From: Sarcocystis neurona
Lineage: Eukaryota; Apicomplexa; Conoidasida; Eucoccidiorida; Sarcocystidae
Length of the DNA: 64,000 nucleotides
Assembly (NCBI GenBank): GCA_000727475.1
Contig: KL647288.1
Coordinates: 6,289,414 to 6,353,413 of the forward strand
Direction of reading: 5' to 3'
Under the pieces are notes generated by a model that ran no database searches, was not told the origin of the DNA, and saw only the letters and a list, made by a program, of their open reading frames with translations. Positions 26,085 to 34,984 of the stretch are shown here, one piece after another (position 1 is the first letter of the stretch; every line of letters begins with the position of its first letter). The translations under genes were made by a program, and so were the position numbers.

Positions 26085-27467
26085 ATATATATGTATATGT
26101 ATTGTGCCGGGGTGTGCGGACATGTGCGTGTAAACTGCGTAGTGTATAGGAGGCGGCGGTGGTGGTGACAGCGACGAATACTCGGCAGCAGGGACTTCGT
26201 CTTCGCGCGGAGGGCCGGCAGCAGGAGCAGCAGCCGACGAGACAGGTACTGCGGTGAACAGCAGCGGCGGAGAGCACGGTGCAGTCTGTGGATCGGCAGC
26301 AGCAGGAGCACACGGCGATGATGCTGCTGCCGTTGCTGGGGCGGGGACGGGGACCTCAGGCGCAGCGGCGGTGCTGCAGCAGCACAGCCTGGACGCTGCG
26401 TCGGCTTCTTCTACGTCCTCCGCGTCCTCCTCTTACTCCGGCGAAGTGTACCACACGGCAGCGTCGGCGCAGCAGCAGCAGCAGCGGGCTGGTGGACTGG
26501 CTGCAGCAGGAGCAGCAGGCGGCATGGATGGGAGCTACAGCAGCAACGGCGGCAGCAGCAGCAGACTGTCGGGAAACAGCAGCAGCAGCAATAGCGCTGC
26601 TGCCTCTGCAGCTGCCGTCGGGACAGCTGGTGCCTTCTCCACACCTCCCCACCACGCCTCAGGAATGTTCCTTCCACACGGTCACTTCGCGCATCACCAT
26701 CCGTCAGCTGTTGCCACGGGGCTGCCTTCTGCTGCTGCTTCTTCTTCTTGTGGGTCTTCTCCGCCTGCGTCCCATTCGCAGGCAGCTGGAGGAGGAGCAG
26801 CGTACTACAACAGCAGCGACTACCCGCGCTTGGGCGGGGGGGGGGAGTCGTGGGAGCAGCAGCAGCAGCAGCAAATTCTTCAGTGGACGCAGACGCAGCA
26901 GGTGGTGGTGGCGGTGGTCCTGCTGCTGCTGCAGCCCCCGGTCCTCCTCTTCCTCCGTGTCTCTCTCCGCACTCCGGCAGCACTCTCTCTCTCCAGCAGC
27001 TGCAGCAACTTCAGCAGCAGCAGCAGCACCCGTTCTCGTCACAGCAGCTGCAACAGCAGCAGCATCAACTGCAGCACCAGCAGCAGCAGCTGCAGCACCA
27101 GCAGCTGCAACACCAGCAGCCACATCTGCAGCATCAGCAGCAACTGCAGCAACACCAGCAGCAGCTGCAGCAGCATGTGGGAACGTTAGGCGGGGGGGGG
27201 GGAGGCAGTGGCCATTCGCTCCGTCAATTTCAAAGCAGCAGCCAGGAGTTATACTCCGAAAGTGCGGCCCTGGCTGGCGCTGCTCCGGCAGCAGCAACGC
27301 AGCTGCTGCACCCCACACCAGCCGCTTCTCTGATGCAGACAGCAGCAGCAGGCAACCCTCCCAGCGGCGGTCCTCTCTCGTTCAGCAGCAGCAGCAGCAG
27401 CTTAGCAGCAGCTACGCAGCAGCAGCAGCACCAGCGCCAGCAGCAGCGAGTGGCGCAGCACCGATAA
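4898..27467 (+). CDS. Enhancer of polycomb-like (EPL1/EPC) protein, ten exons
   Basis: This is the inferred scaffold subunit of a NuA4/piccolo-type MYST histone acetyltransferase complex, acting on nucleosomes in the nucleus. The role comes from the family; the sequence shows the blocks. The exons are 4898-5017, 6960-7327, 8191-10078, 12523-12627, 13869-14024, 16718-17900, 21298-22940, 23981-25501, 26143-26901 and 26997-27467. Every junction is GT/AG and phase-matched, giving 8,214 nt or 2,737 residues. Family blocks in order are: N-terminal [58 protein letters not shown] with [36 protein letters not shown] with [20 protein letters not shown]; and [10 protein letters not shown] near residue 1430. 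The usual Asn-x-x-Val-Pro block after the first exon was not found, so one tiny exon may be missing in 5018-6959. Exon 2 could instead end at 7285, giving 2,723 residues. Ala/Ser/Gln runs make up most of the length. Human and yeast homologues are about 800 residues. Confidence 0.8.
5971..6268. repeat. ~70-bp tandem array with palindromic core
   Basis: At least five degenerate units begin near 5971, 6043, 6111, 6176 and 6253, spaced 65-77 bases apart. Units carry a TCCAGTGTACGTACAC-like start whose core GTGTACGTACAC is a perfect palindrome, with purine-rich GAGAGAAA segments between. It lies in intron 1 of the EPL1-like gene. Confidence 0.7.
6960..7327 (+). CDS. EPL1-like exon 2
   Basis: The exon opens after the acceptor CAG at 6957-6959 in phase 0. 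It begins with [20 protein letters not shown], crosses a Gln/Gly/Ala-rich insert, and reaches [10 protein letters not shown] and the conserved RPDHYIRFE. Fungal relatives have YIRFS at this place. Two donors fit the required phase 2: GTAAAT at 7328 and GTACGG at 7286. The last 14 residues before 7328 come from a CACACG-type repeat, so the shorter form is at least as likely. In this frame a TGA lies at 6933, which rules out extension upstream without splicing. Confidence 0.7.
8191..10078 (+). CDS. EPL1-like exon 3 with ~520-residue low-complexity insert
   Basis: The exon starts after TTCTTCTGACACCCCCAG. It encodes [20 protein letters not shown], the family's Tyr-Asp-Met-x-x-Glu-Asp-Glu block. 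From about residue 213 to 733 the protein is Ala, Ser, Gln and Glu runs, including alternating Gln/Lys/Glu near 8820-8990 and Ser/Gly runs near 9640-9850. It then returns to the conserved domain with [18 protein letters not shown] and [20 protein letters not shown]. The donor GTACCT at 10079 follows ...RHVHT in phase 0. The insert splits what is one compact EPcA domain in other eukaryotes. The Cys/Leu/Ser frames on either strand here are shadows. Confidence 0.8.
10172..10580. repeat. Degenerate repeats with CATTATNATATGCCATGGCG-like core
   Basis: A core of the form CRTTATNATATGCCRTGGCG recurs near 10172, 10351, 10432, 10471 and 10559, with weaker copies near 10247 and 10297. TATATG microsatellite separates the copies. 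The array is in intron 3 of the EPL1-like gene. Confidence 0.6.
10990..11290. repeat. GTAGAGRGTGAAGT repeats
   Basis: GTAGAGGGTGAAGTAGTGCG-type units recur irregularly (about 11017, 11049, 11088, 11128, 11210) among TATATG runs in intron 3. They are diverged and of unknown origin. Confidence 0.45.
12523..12627 (+). CDS. EPL1-like exon 4 (YW..KR block)
   Basis: This short 35-codon exon follows the acceptor ...GCTAAACGCAG and ends at a consensus GTGAGT donor at 12628, phase 0 on both sides. It encodes [15 protein letters not shown] and ends in LAVFRPR. That is the Tyr-Trp-x-x-Lys-Arg, hydrophobic, Phe-Arg-Arg/Pro-Arg pattern that follows the EPcA helix in EPL1/EPC proteins. It supplies exactly the piece missing between exon 3 (...RHVHT) and exon 5 (REKMTLRK). 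This was a strong reason to accept the model. Confidence 0.8.
13869..14024 (+). CDS. EPL1-like exon 5 (basic coiled coil)
   Basis: The exon has 52 codons, after a long pyrimidine tract and an AG at 13867-13868 (13866 is also possible, adding one Gln). Its donor is GTGAGA at 14025. It reads [20 protein letters not shown] and then [20 protein letters not shown]. In animal EPC proteins the same place holds a REKMQTRKNRK-like string followed by the ARxLLExIKxREKxKR helix. The helix is amphipathic and basic, and in the family it is part of the acetyltransferase-binding platform. Phase 0 at both ends. Confidence 0.8.
14150..14460. repeat. GTCTCTCTGTCTCCGTGTCC minisatellite
   Basis: About 300 bases consist of short variants of GTCTC(C/T)(C/G)TGTC. 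The minus strand is correspondingly G/A-rich and yields long Arg/Gly/Glu/Thr shadow frames. It lies at the start of intron 5, only about 125 bases after the exon 5 donor. Confidence 0.75.
15240..15700. repeat. Three diverged ~165-210-bp tandem copies
   Basis: A block running GCGTGTAAATTTACRTGTATG ... GGGACTGCAGAAGTGTATA occurs near 15260, 15424 and 15632. A CTGTATATGCATGTAATGCA string occurs between the copies at 15351 and 15499. This is a small satellite in intron 5 of the EPL1-like gene. Confidence 0.6.
16718..17900 (+). CDS. EPL1-like exon 6
   Basis: The exon opens with [20 protein letters not shown] and [12 protein letters not shown], directly after the acceptor TGCGCAG. The remainder is Ala, Gln, Ser and Gly runs with islands such as [16 protein letters not shown] and [20 protein letters not shown]. 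The donor GTAAAT at 17901 leaves one base (phase 1). If the donor is ignored the frame stops at 17908, only eight bases later. Phase and sequence both favour splicing to 21298. Confidence 0.7.
19870..21290. repeat. 1.4-kb CTG/pyrimidine-rich tract in intron 6
   Basis: The plus strand is almost entirely CTGCTG, TTCCTC and CTTCTT, keeping one plus frame open for over 1 kb as Leu/Ser/Cys. Codon content, the lack of any dense non-repetitive protein and the phase-matched acceptor at 21297 argue that it is intronic. On the minus strand it gives Gln/Arg/Ser shadow frames. Confidence 0.6.
21298..22940 (+). CDS. EPL1-like exon 7 (GRGGR..IDR block)
   Basis: The exon begins after GAACTTTGTCCAG, completing the phase 1 codon from exon 6, with [13 protein letters not shown]. 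Near 21740-21800 it reads [21 protein letters not shown] Gly-Arg-Gly-Gly-Arg-x-x-x-Asp-Arg string is the characteristic C-terminal motif of EPL1 and plant/animal EPC proteins. The rest is Ser/Gln/Ala/Glu-rich with basic patches ([19 protein letters not shown]). The donor is GTACGC at 22941, phase 0. The 1.4 kb upstream of the exon is CTG/pyrimidine-rich and acts as an exaggerated polypyrimidine tract. Confidence 0.75.
23981..25501 (+). CDS. EPL1-like exon 8 (poly-Gln/poly-Ala)
   Basis: The exon has 507 codons, starting [20 protein letters not shown]. Long Gln, Ala, Ser and Gln-Leu-Gln-His segments follow, and it closes with a denser stretch, [15 protein letters not shown]. The acceptor follows TTTGTTTACACCGACATTTGAAG; the donor is GTAGTT at 25502. 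Phase is 0 on both sides. Animal EPC proteins also have Gln-rich C-terminal regions, so its placement is plausible. Low-complexity sequence alone cannot prove homology. Confidence 0.6.
26143..26901 (+). CDS. EPL1-like exon 9
   Basis: The exon has 253 codons after the acceptor ACTGCGTAG, phase 0. It begins [20 protein letters not shown] and includes a His/Pro island, [20 protein letters not shown], then Gly and Gln runs. It crosses a run of ten G near 26837 without losing frame. The donor is GTGGTG at 26902, phase 0. The acceptor one step further downstream (after GTATAG) would break phase with exon 8, so I chose this one. Confidence 0.55.
26997..27467 (+). CDS. EPL1-like exon 10 and stop
   Basis: A 95-base intron ends in ACTCTCTCTCTCCAG, the best acceptor in the window. 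The exon then reads [20 protein letters not shown] and a His/Gln repeat, followed by [20 protein letters not shown], and stops (TAA) at 27465-27467. Another frame stays open to 27946 with Q/K/R-rich sequence, so an alternative 3' end is possible. Confidence 0.55.
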   Translation, partial: QLQQLQQQQQHPFSSQQLQQQQHQLQHQQQQLQHQQLQHQQPHLQHQQQLQQHQQQLQQHVGTLGGGGGGSGHSLRQFQSSSQELYSESAALAGAAPAAATQLLHPTPAASLMQTAAAGNPPSGGPLSFSSSSSSLAAATQQQQHQRQQQRVAQHR

Positions 27468-28444
27468 ACAAACAGGAGGCAACGATGCACCACAAGTTCT
27501 CAAAGCAGCAGCGGGGCCGCAGCAGCAACGCAGGAGCATTCCTAGAAGCGGAACAAGCGCAAGCAGTGGCATCACCCGAGCAGGCGGCCTTGAGCTCAGC
27601 AGCAAAGCAGCAGAAGCGGCTCAGCAGAGAACGTAAACGGCACCAACGACAGCTCTGCAGCCTCCCACAAGCGGGGGAGGAGGGGACACGAATGAGGCTG
27701 CAGCAACAGCAGCAGCAATACGTAGTAGCAGGTTTTTGCCAACATAGCAGCCGCACGACACGAAGCGGCTCTGGCATTTATATGTTTGTCGGTATATCTC
27801 TCTATGCATATGCGTCGTTGGACGCCCACGTATTTCTTTCTCTACTTCTGTGTCTCTCTGTGTCACATTATAGGTTTATTCTCCTTCGCTCTCTGTCTAA
27901 CCCCCCTCATATATATATATATATATGCAGGCACGTGCTGTGCTGAGACGACTACAGAAAGGCCGGCAATTAGGTGCTGCCACGCGCGCGGGGCTGGCTG
28001 CATGGCGCGGCTCGTGAGGGACTGAGAGGAGAGGTGTGTGACGCTCCTGCAGCGGCGCGCATGCGAGGCTTTGCCGTTCGCGTCTCTGTTGCTGGTGAAC
28101 TGCCTGCATGCGACCTCGCACGAAGAAGATCGACAAAAAGGAAAAAAATTCTGCAGCATAGGCGGGGTTCTGCTGGCGTGCGTCACGTCCTTCTTGGGCG
28201 CAGCCGTCACGCGTTGCACGTCTCTCGTATTATATCCGCACGTCCACGTGCGACGTGTAAAATTCCTCAGAAACTGCGAACGACGCCCGCGTAGGGAGAA
28301 AGAGAAGTGTACGCCTGTCACACACACGTTCATATATATATATGTATATATATGCATATATGTCTGTTTGTACGTAGACATTTGTGTATAGATATTTGTG
28401 TGGTCGGACATATACATATGTGCACACACGTACGTAGGCATGGA

Positions 28445-28489
<45 letters not shown>

Positions 28490-28937
28490 CATGTGCATAC
28501 AGACGTACACTCGTATATCCATAGAAACGTACGTATGCGAATGTGTGTATGTGTATACATGTATACGTATGTGTAAATCTGCGCACATACCTTATTTATA
28601 TACACGTGAAAACATATGTATACGCGCACATACCTTGTATACACGTATATACGTGAAAACATATGTATATATATATATATATATGTAAGGGCGGCCTCAG
28701 ATATGTGGCGTGCAGAGGGTGTCGGATTTGGACTCCTGGACATGTCGCAGAGACCGACTACACGCGTGTATTGATATATAGACACGCCTCGACACGTAGC
28801 GACACATGTGTGTTCTTCGTGGACTATACTGTGTGCCGACACATATAGGCATTTCTATGTGTATAGGTGTGTACAACCATTCACACAGACACACACATAG
28901 ATATATGGTTGTAGGTGCGTCTACACAAGCGTGTATA
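27468..28937. other. Spacer with CA and TATATG repeats
   Basis: The stretch contains an uninterrupted (CA)n run of about 35 bases at 28449-28484 and TATATG tracts near 27911 and 28330. Between 27970 and 28310 there is unique GC-rich sequence with open frames on both strands, including a plus frame reading KKFCSIGGVLLACVTSFLGA, but no start/splice support. A small gene there is possible but not shown. Confidence 0.35.
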
Positions 28938-29040
28938 AATAGTTGGAAGAGCGTGCTCATCAAGAAAGAGAACGGGAGCAGGAGAAGAAGAAGCGCTACG
29001 CCGCCACTAATAAAACTCCGCCTCTCTCCTGCTGCTGTTG
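28938..29040 (+). other. Isolated coiled-coil-like exon candidate
   Basis: After TATAAATAG the plus strand reads LEERAHQEREREQEKKKRYA, then ATNKTPPLS, before running into CTG repeats. The charged heptad-like sequence is unlike the surrounding repeats. No partner exon with matching phase was identified, so its gene is unknown. Confidence 0.3.
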
Positions 29041-29204
29041 CCGCGACAGCAACGCTACAGCGCCATGGATGCGTCCTGACGTCGCAGTCTCTCTCGACGG
29101 GTGCTGCAGTTGCGCGCTACTGCTAAATTTGCTTCACGCTGTTGTCCACCGTTGCAACTGCGCGCTGCTGCGGCTGCTCTTTGCTACTGCAGTCGTCCAC
29201 TCGT

Positions 29205-29370
29205 GCGGGCTGCTGCTGGTGTTGCTGACTGCAGCTGCTGTTGCTGCCTGCAGCTGCTGATGCTGCCTGCAGCTGCTGTTGCTGACTGCAGCTGCTGTCG
29301 CTGCCTGCTGCTGCTGTCGCTGCCTGCTCCTGTCGCCTGCTCCTGTTGCCTGCTCCTGTTGGCTGCTCCA
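29205..29370. repeat. CTGCAGCTGCTGTTGCTG minisatellite
   Basis: Units of 18-24 bases (GACTGCAGCTGCTGTTGCTG and CCTGCTCCTGTTG variants) are arranged head to tail. They read as Leu/Ala/Cys on plus and Gln/Ser/Ala on minus. There is no evidence that they are translated. Confidence 0.6.
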
Positions 29371-29849
29371 GTTCACTGGCTCGCAAAAATGCGTAGGGAC
29401 ACAACTAGCGCTTCCGAGTGAATCCGTATCTCAGGGTTCTGTCATCTGCAGGAAATGCAGGTAAAGATAAAGAGTCGACGATTTTTCGGACCCACTCGTA
29501 GCGGCTAGTACTCGCGATGTGGAACGGACACGACACGGTTGCTTGCCCTGCTGCTCGCTGCTCCTGTTGCGTCCTGCTGCCGTTGGTTCTGCCGCTTTTT
29601 GCTGCAGCTGCTGCTGCTTTTACTGGACGACTTGCCACGGTCGCCTCCTCCTCTGCCCCTGCCTCCTGTCGCTGCTCTCTGCTGCCGCTACGGTGCAGCA
29701 GGAGTGTAGAACGCGACTACAACAAGCGTGGTGTTTGCGCGCGTCGTCCACGTGTGTATGCGTCTGCCTGTCCACACATACTAATACCCACAAAGACTGA
29801 AAGCCTTCCTCCCGAAACCTGCTCACGTTTCTTTTGAAACGAAGTCAGT

Positions 29850-31750
29850 TACCTGTCCCTACAAAGTAAATCTTTTCCTTCACGGCAGTCATGCAAAAAC
29901 AAGCACACAGGTATTCGTTTACACGTTGGTCTAGCTGTATGTGTTTGCGATTCCCCACATGTAGTGCGGTACGCAGGCGATTGGCTGGCTTCTCTGTAGA
30001 GTGACTCTGCTGCATATTTGTGTACATCCATTTGATCAGTTGTAGAATACGTGGATCTGCGGAAGGTAGGAGCCGTAGCTGAACTGCGAAGGCTAACGGC
30101 AACACACACAGGAGGAGGTAAAGTAAAAGACACACCCACTTGTCTTATGGACGACAGGCCCACACTACACTGATGCGACCCCCCAAATGCATACCACGCA
30201 CCTGTGTACACTAGTATCCACTTGCGCCGTACACGTTTATCTATCTAGTTGTACCCGTATTGTTTGTACACACCTACATGTGTACTTACGCATGTACACA
30301 TACACGAGCATCTGCGTATGTGTGTAGACATATATGTATATATATATACACATATGTGTACGTATACGTGTATTCTGCACTGGAAACAAGACAACGATCT
30401 TTGACAGCATCAACAGACACGTATATGTGACGTACCTCCAGATCTACGTCAGGGAAGCGTGGAGAAAGGGAGAAGACCTCGGCCGTCCAGGTCAGGACAG
30501 GCTTACCGGCCTACATGTGCACCTGCCTATGCAGGCACACACCAGCGCGTTAGACGTGAAGACTAACGCTGTTCTCCGTGACTGTTTCTAACAGGTATAT
30601 TTGGGCTTTATCCGTGTGAAAAACACACGTTCTACAACAGCCTTCATGAGGAGAGAAGGACCACTCTCAGCAGGATAAATGCGGTGACAGCTGTGCGGTT
30701 TTTTTGCACTTCTTCATGCGACAGTCGAAAGGTAGACTCGAGTCAACAAGGGTAGGGGGGCCATGCTGCAGAAGATGTAGCCAAGTCGGGTAGATCATTT
30801 TTCTCTTTCTGGAAGGAAAGCGTGTATGCTGTATGTGAAAGAAAATAACTGCAGAAGGGTGCCGATGCTTCAATTCAGAAAGGGTAGTCCGAAGAAGCAG
30901 ATGCACTACTGGCTCACGTAAGTAGGTCACGCCTAACTGCGAGGACTGGTATCAAGGAAAGACACCTGCACCGATCTATATAGTGTTGGTTGTGAGCAGA
31001 AGCAGCACAAACCGCCGTAGGCACACTTTTGATAAGTGTTATTGGGACATATCTCTCGTTTTAAATAAGGAAGAGAAGTGTCAGCGGTAAGAAAGGCTTC
31101 TTTCTGGCGTCATAAAGCTTAGTGTAGAGAGAAGTCGCAACAGAAGACTCAAGTCCACGCGGGAGTACTGAAAGACTAGCGAAGCAGAAGCAGACCACTA
31201 TTGACTTTGGCGTACACAAATGATAAATGACACACTTGTAGAATTGAAAGGACTACACTGCACTACAGGTGAAAAAGTGTGAAAACTGTGAAGGGAGTTG
31301 CTACACGTGGGGGACTGTTAGAATCCTGGTGCAGACCTTATATGGGAAGGGACTGTCACACACACGACCTGCTTTATTGCAGATGCGTGAGAGGGCTCTT
31401 GTACAAACAGTAATACAGGCGTACACTTGACGTACGTACGGATGCATGTGTATTCCTGGAAGCAGCATAGGACCGCCCCGGTCTGCATACAGGAGGTCGA
31501 GGAAGCCGGAGCAGCTACCTCCATAGGTGTGGTAGGATCGACACTGCGATAAGTGCTCCATGTTTTGACAGTACATCCACGTGGAGGTGCTGGAAGCAGC
31601 AGCGATTTACGCAAGCCTTTTTCGGCAAATGTCGAAAAAGAGACTGTCTGCTGATATGCGTGTAGCCAGAAGTTTGAGGCGACACATGGCTTCGGACTGG
31701 TTTCTCACATCTATACGTATGTATATACATATGCATATATATTAATATAT
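29850..31750. other. Repeat-poor island, no confident gene
   Basis: For about 1.9 kb there are no CAG/CTG runs and very little TATATG (one short tract near 30325). A minus frame at 30667-30930 has balanced composition (EPVVHLLLRTTLSELKHRHP) but opens on GTG and has no splice support. A minus frame at 29849-30211 is similar. This could be a degraded transposable element or the body of a gene made of very short exons; I cannot tell which. Confidence 0.35.
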
Positions 31751-32537
31751 AATATAGTGGACACCGCACAAGCGCCGGCAAATACATTGCCGAAACGCCC
31801 TACACCGGCAAGCGTGAGCGTATTCCTTCGTTTGTCTGATCGAAAAGGCATCTCCTGTTCTTACATTTATACACACACGTGCTCTTCTCCGTCTTCGTTT
31901 CCTCGATACATATATGTATATGTGTATATATGTCTACGTGTGTACCCCTGGAGCCACAGATTATGCTGCACACACGTTCGCACACCTTACGTGTAGGCCT
32001 GTGCCGGACGCATGTGCGTTTACACGGATACACGTGTTTACGACTACATGGAGGTACGCGTTTGCGCACACGTATGTACATACAAGGGCGATCTAGATAT
32101 ACGTCTGTACATGTACATATGTAGGAGAGAGAGCGAGAAAGAGACATGTAAGCGTACGTTTCCGTGCGCACGTATGAATGTGTAGGAATACACCAAGGGG
32201 CAATGTATGCTGTCCCAGGTTTACCCAGTAGACAGATGTCCACATACGCGGGCATACATATAAATACGGGCACGATCACACGTACGTGCGTATCTGCATA
32301 CACGTGGATATATATGTATATATATATCTATATATACATATTCACCCGGGTGGCCATACGCTCTCAAATATCTATGTATATACACACATACCCGGCTACG
32401 TTCTCAGCATCTCCAATGAAGGATTATCTTGCTCTGCACGGGTACCAGAATTCACGCCACCAGCAGCACCGCAACAGCGGCCCACGACGGAGCAGCAGGA
32501 CATGACATAGCAGTGACAGCACCCAAAGGCGGCGTAG

Positions 32538-33180
32538 CAGAAGCACACAAGGAAGCAGCAGCAATACGTTAAGAAGCTGCACGAGTACAAGCAACAGCAG
32601 CAGCACATGCTTATGCACATGTATGTAACTCCCCCTACACACTATACAAGCATATGTATACGTATAGACATATGCAAACGTGTGAAACCCAACCATATAC
32701 ATATATATATATATATATGTATATAGATAGATAGATACCCACTGTGTATATATATACGTATATGTATGAATGCAGCACAAAGAGAAGCGCAGAAGGCAGC
32801 TCAACTGCGGGCACGCAACCGGCAGCAGCCGGGACAGCATCAGCAATCCACCCGCTGACATTGAGGAATGTTGGTTGTGCTGGGTCTTCTTTTATATGGG
32901 CTGCAAGAGGTGGGGACGCGTACGTGCTACTGAGGTTTGAAATTCCGCGCCAGCTGCTTTCCGGGGCGCTGCTGCTACCGGTATCGCGTGTGATGCTGCT
33001 GCGTACGCTGCTACGGCTGCTGCGGCTACTGCTGCTCCTGCGGAATGTCGGTAAGAGTCACCGGAGTCGGCTCTGGTGCTGCTGTTGTGTCTGCAGGTCG
33101 CTCCCAGCTGAAAAAGGCCCGCCTGCGTCTTTGTTATATACATACGCACCACCACCTTGCGTGTTTCACCACCCACGCCT
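32538..33180 (+). CDS. Three-exon fragment, Q/K-rich then hydrophobic
   Basis: The gene is not recognised. The exon at 32538-32620 follows GCGTAG and reads QKHTRKQQQYVKKLHEYKQQ; it ends at the consensus donor GTATGT, leaving phase 2. The exon at 32776-33050, after GAATGCAG, continues in phase (TKRSAEGSSTAGTQPAAAGT, then GGDAYVLLRFEIPRQLLSGA and a Leu/Arg-rich hydrophobic run) and ends at the strong donor GTAAGA, phase 1. A third piece at 33097-33180, after TGTTGTGTCTGCAG, reads RSQLKKARLRL and stops; its intron would be only 46 bases. The upstream exons and true start are unknown. Confidence 0.35.
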
Positions 33181-34960
33181 AAAGCATTTCCGCATAAAGG
33201 AGGACGTCTATACGTATCACGCATACGCACCGTGTCAAGCCTCGACTGCAAGCACAGCCGAACACACGCCACATGCATGTAGAGAGTATTATGGAGATAA
33301 ACGTACGCGCAGTTATATACACACCTTCGTGTCGCGTGTACCTACGTAGGTATCTGTACGCCGCTTGTTTGGACTTGTGCGTGAGAACAGACGACGTATA
33401 TCCACCAGGTAAACAGGGAGCGTATGTGCATGCATGCGTGTACACGTGACAAGTCCCCGTGCAGAGGCAGGTGTGTGGAGAAAGCCGGCGTGTACGAGGT
33501 ACGCAGGTCGAGATCTTTCGGGCGTGCTGCTCCGGTGAGAGACGAGAATTTGTTGCTCTTTCGTCTACGATTGTTGTGAAGGTTGACTATTCTGCTGTAG
33601 CAGCTGCAGGAGCAGTTCACGCGCATGCGCTTTCACGTCCAGCTGCAGTCGGTGTTTTCTGGCGTGTGTTCTGTGGCTCTCTTTGTTCTGCTGCAACGTT
33701 GTGCTGCTGGTGCTAGCGTCTGCCGGCGTTCATACGCATGTTGCCGCGACTGTCACCTTGTGCTCCTGCAGCCGATTTCTGCAGTTGCTCACTCGCCAGG
33801 CACCTGCCGGTAATTCCTGCGGAGCCGCTATTGTTGCGTCCTCGTGGAAGTCGTACGACAGCTGCTGCTACCTCCAGGAGCTCCTACTCCTGCTGCTGCT
33901 GTTGCTGGAGCGTGCAGGTCCTGCTCCTGCCACTGTTGCAGCTGCCTCGTGGGGCTTCTGCTGCTGCTGGTGCTCCGCCTGCTGCTGCCAGCAATTCCTG
34001 CGTCTGGTGTTGTGCTGCTGTCGTCGTTCCCCATAGTCCACTGTTTACATGCTCGACGGCACCGCTACACGCAGGAGCTGCGTGTCTCATTTTTGTTTGC
34101 TGTGTCCCCTCCTTCCACACACTTGCAGATATCTGTAATACAGAGACAGCCTCTCCACATGTTTACGTAGACTTCTATAGCGTGATGCGTTATCAACAGC
34201 AACAACTGCGGCCACAGTGGCGGTAGCACTAGTAGCCTTAGCACCAACTGCGGCACAAGCACCTTCAGTAGCAGCAGCAGTAGTAAACCGACGCACACAG
34301 CCCTGAATGCGTGTACGCCTTTCTCTACAATTTTGTATCTATGTGGACACTCTGCCTGCAGCCTCTCCCCTGCAGATGTTTGTATATACGTGGAGACGCC
34401 CGGTGGAGCCTGTCCTTCTATATTTGTGTGAGCGGCCGCCCGCTGCGTGGGGCCTCCCTCTATATTTGTGTACACACCCATGCGCTGCGTGGAGTCTCTA
34501 TCACCAGATTTGTATGTATGGCCACGAGGCTTGTAGGTGCGTACAAGTCGACACATCCTGGGCGGGTACTCAGAAGCTGGGCGTTGAGCGGTTGCTTCTT
34601 CTACATACTTGTCTACATACACGTATACGTATAGTATACATGTCTAACTGTAGCGGCAGTAGCAGCAGAAGCAGGAGTCGCGCTAGCTGCGATGGCAGGA
34701 GCACCCACAGACGGTGACACAGGTACCAGGAACACGTGTTGTAACGCGGCAGCAGTAGCAGCATCGGTGGCAGCTGCAGTAACAGCAGCGGTAGCACCAG
34801 CGGCTACTCGTGAATGTAGTCATATGTGAGAGTAAGCGGAGGCGGGTACAGCAGCTGCGCCAGGAGCACAGAGAGCAGCCGTAGGTGAGACGTGCCAGTA
34901 CGACGGGCAGTAGCAGCAGCAGCGGAAGCAGCAGCAGAGCTAGAACCACAATCGCACCAC
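33181..34960. other. CTG-rich and microsatellite spacer
   Basis: 33.6-34.05 kb is CTG-rich (Leu/Cys frames on plus, Gln/Ala on minus). A plus frame from about 34190 (NSNNCGHSGGSTSSLSTNCG ...) stays open for about 240 bases but has no clear borders. At 34320-34530 there are about four copies of a roughly 57-bp unit containing CTATATTTGTGTG and CGCTGCGTGGAGTCTC. No confident gene. Confidence 0.35.
34320..34530. repeat. ~57-bp tandem repeat
   Basis: Neighbouring units share TATATTTGTGTG, a GC-rich middle (GCGCTGCGTGG) and a CTCTCT end. They are diverged by substitutions and small indels. Confidence 0.5.
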
Positions 34961-34984
34961 TAAACGGGCGGTGGCACTGGCTCC

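Noticed and set aside
26830..26850. Apparent frameshift at a run of ten G
   Set aside because: The frame change after it is fully explained by a 95-base intron (26902-26996) with a classic acceptor and matching phase.
28449..28484. CRISPR-like or satellite array
   Set aside because: It is a plain (CA)n microsatellite; no spaced repeat/spacer pattern exists anywhere in the window.
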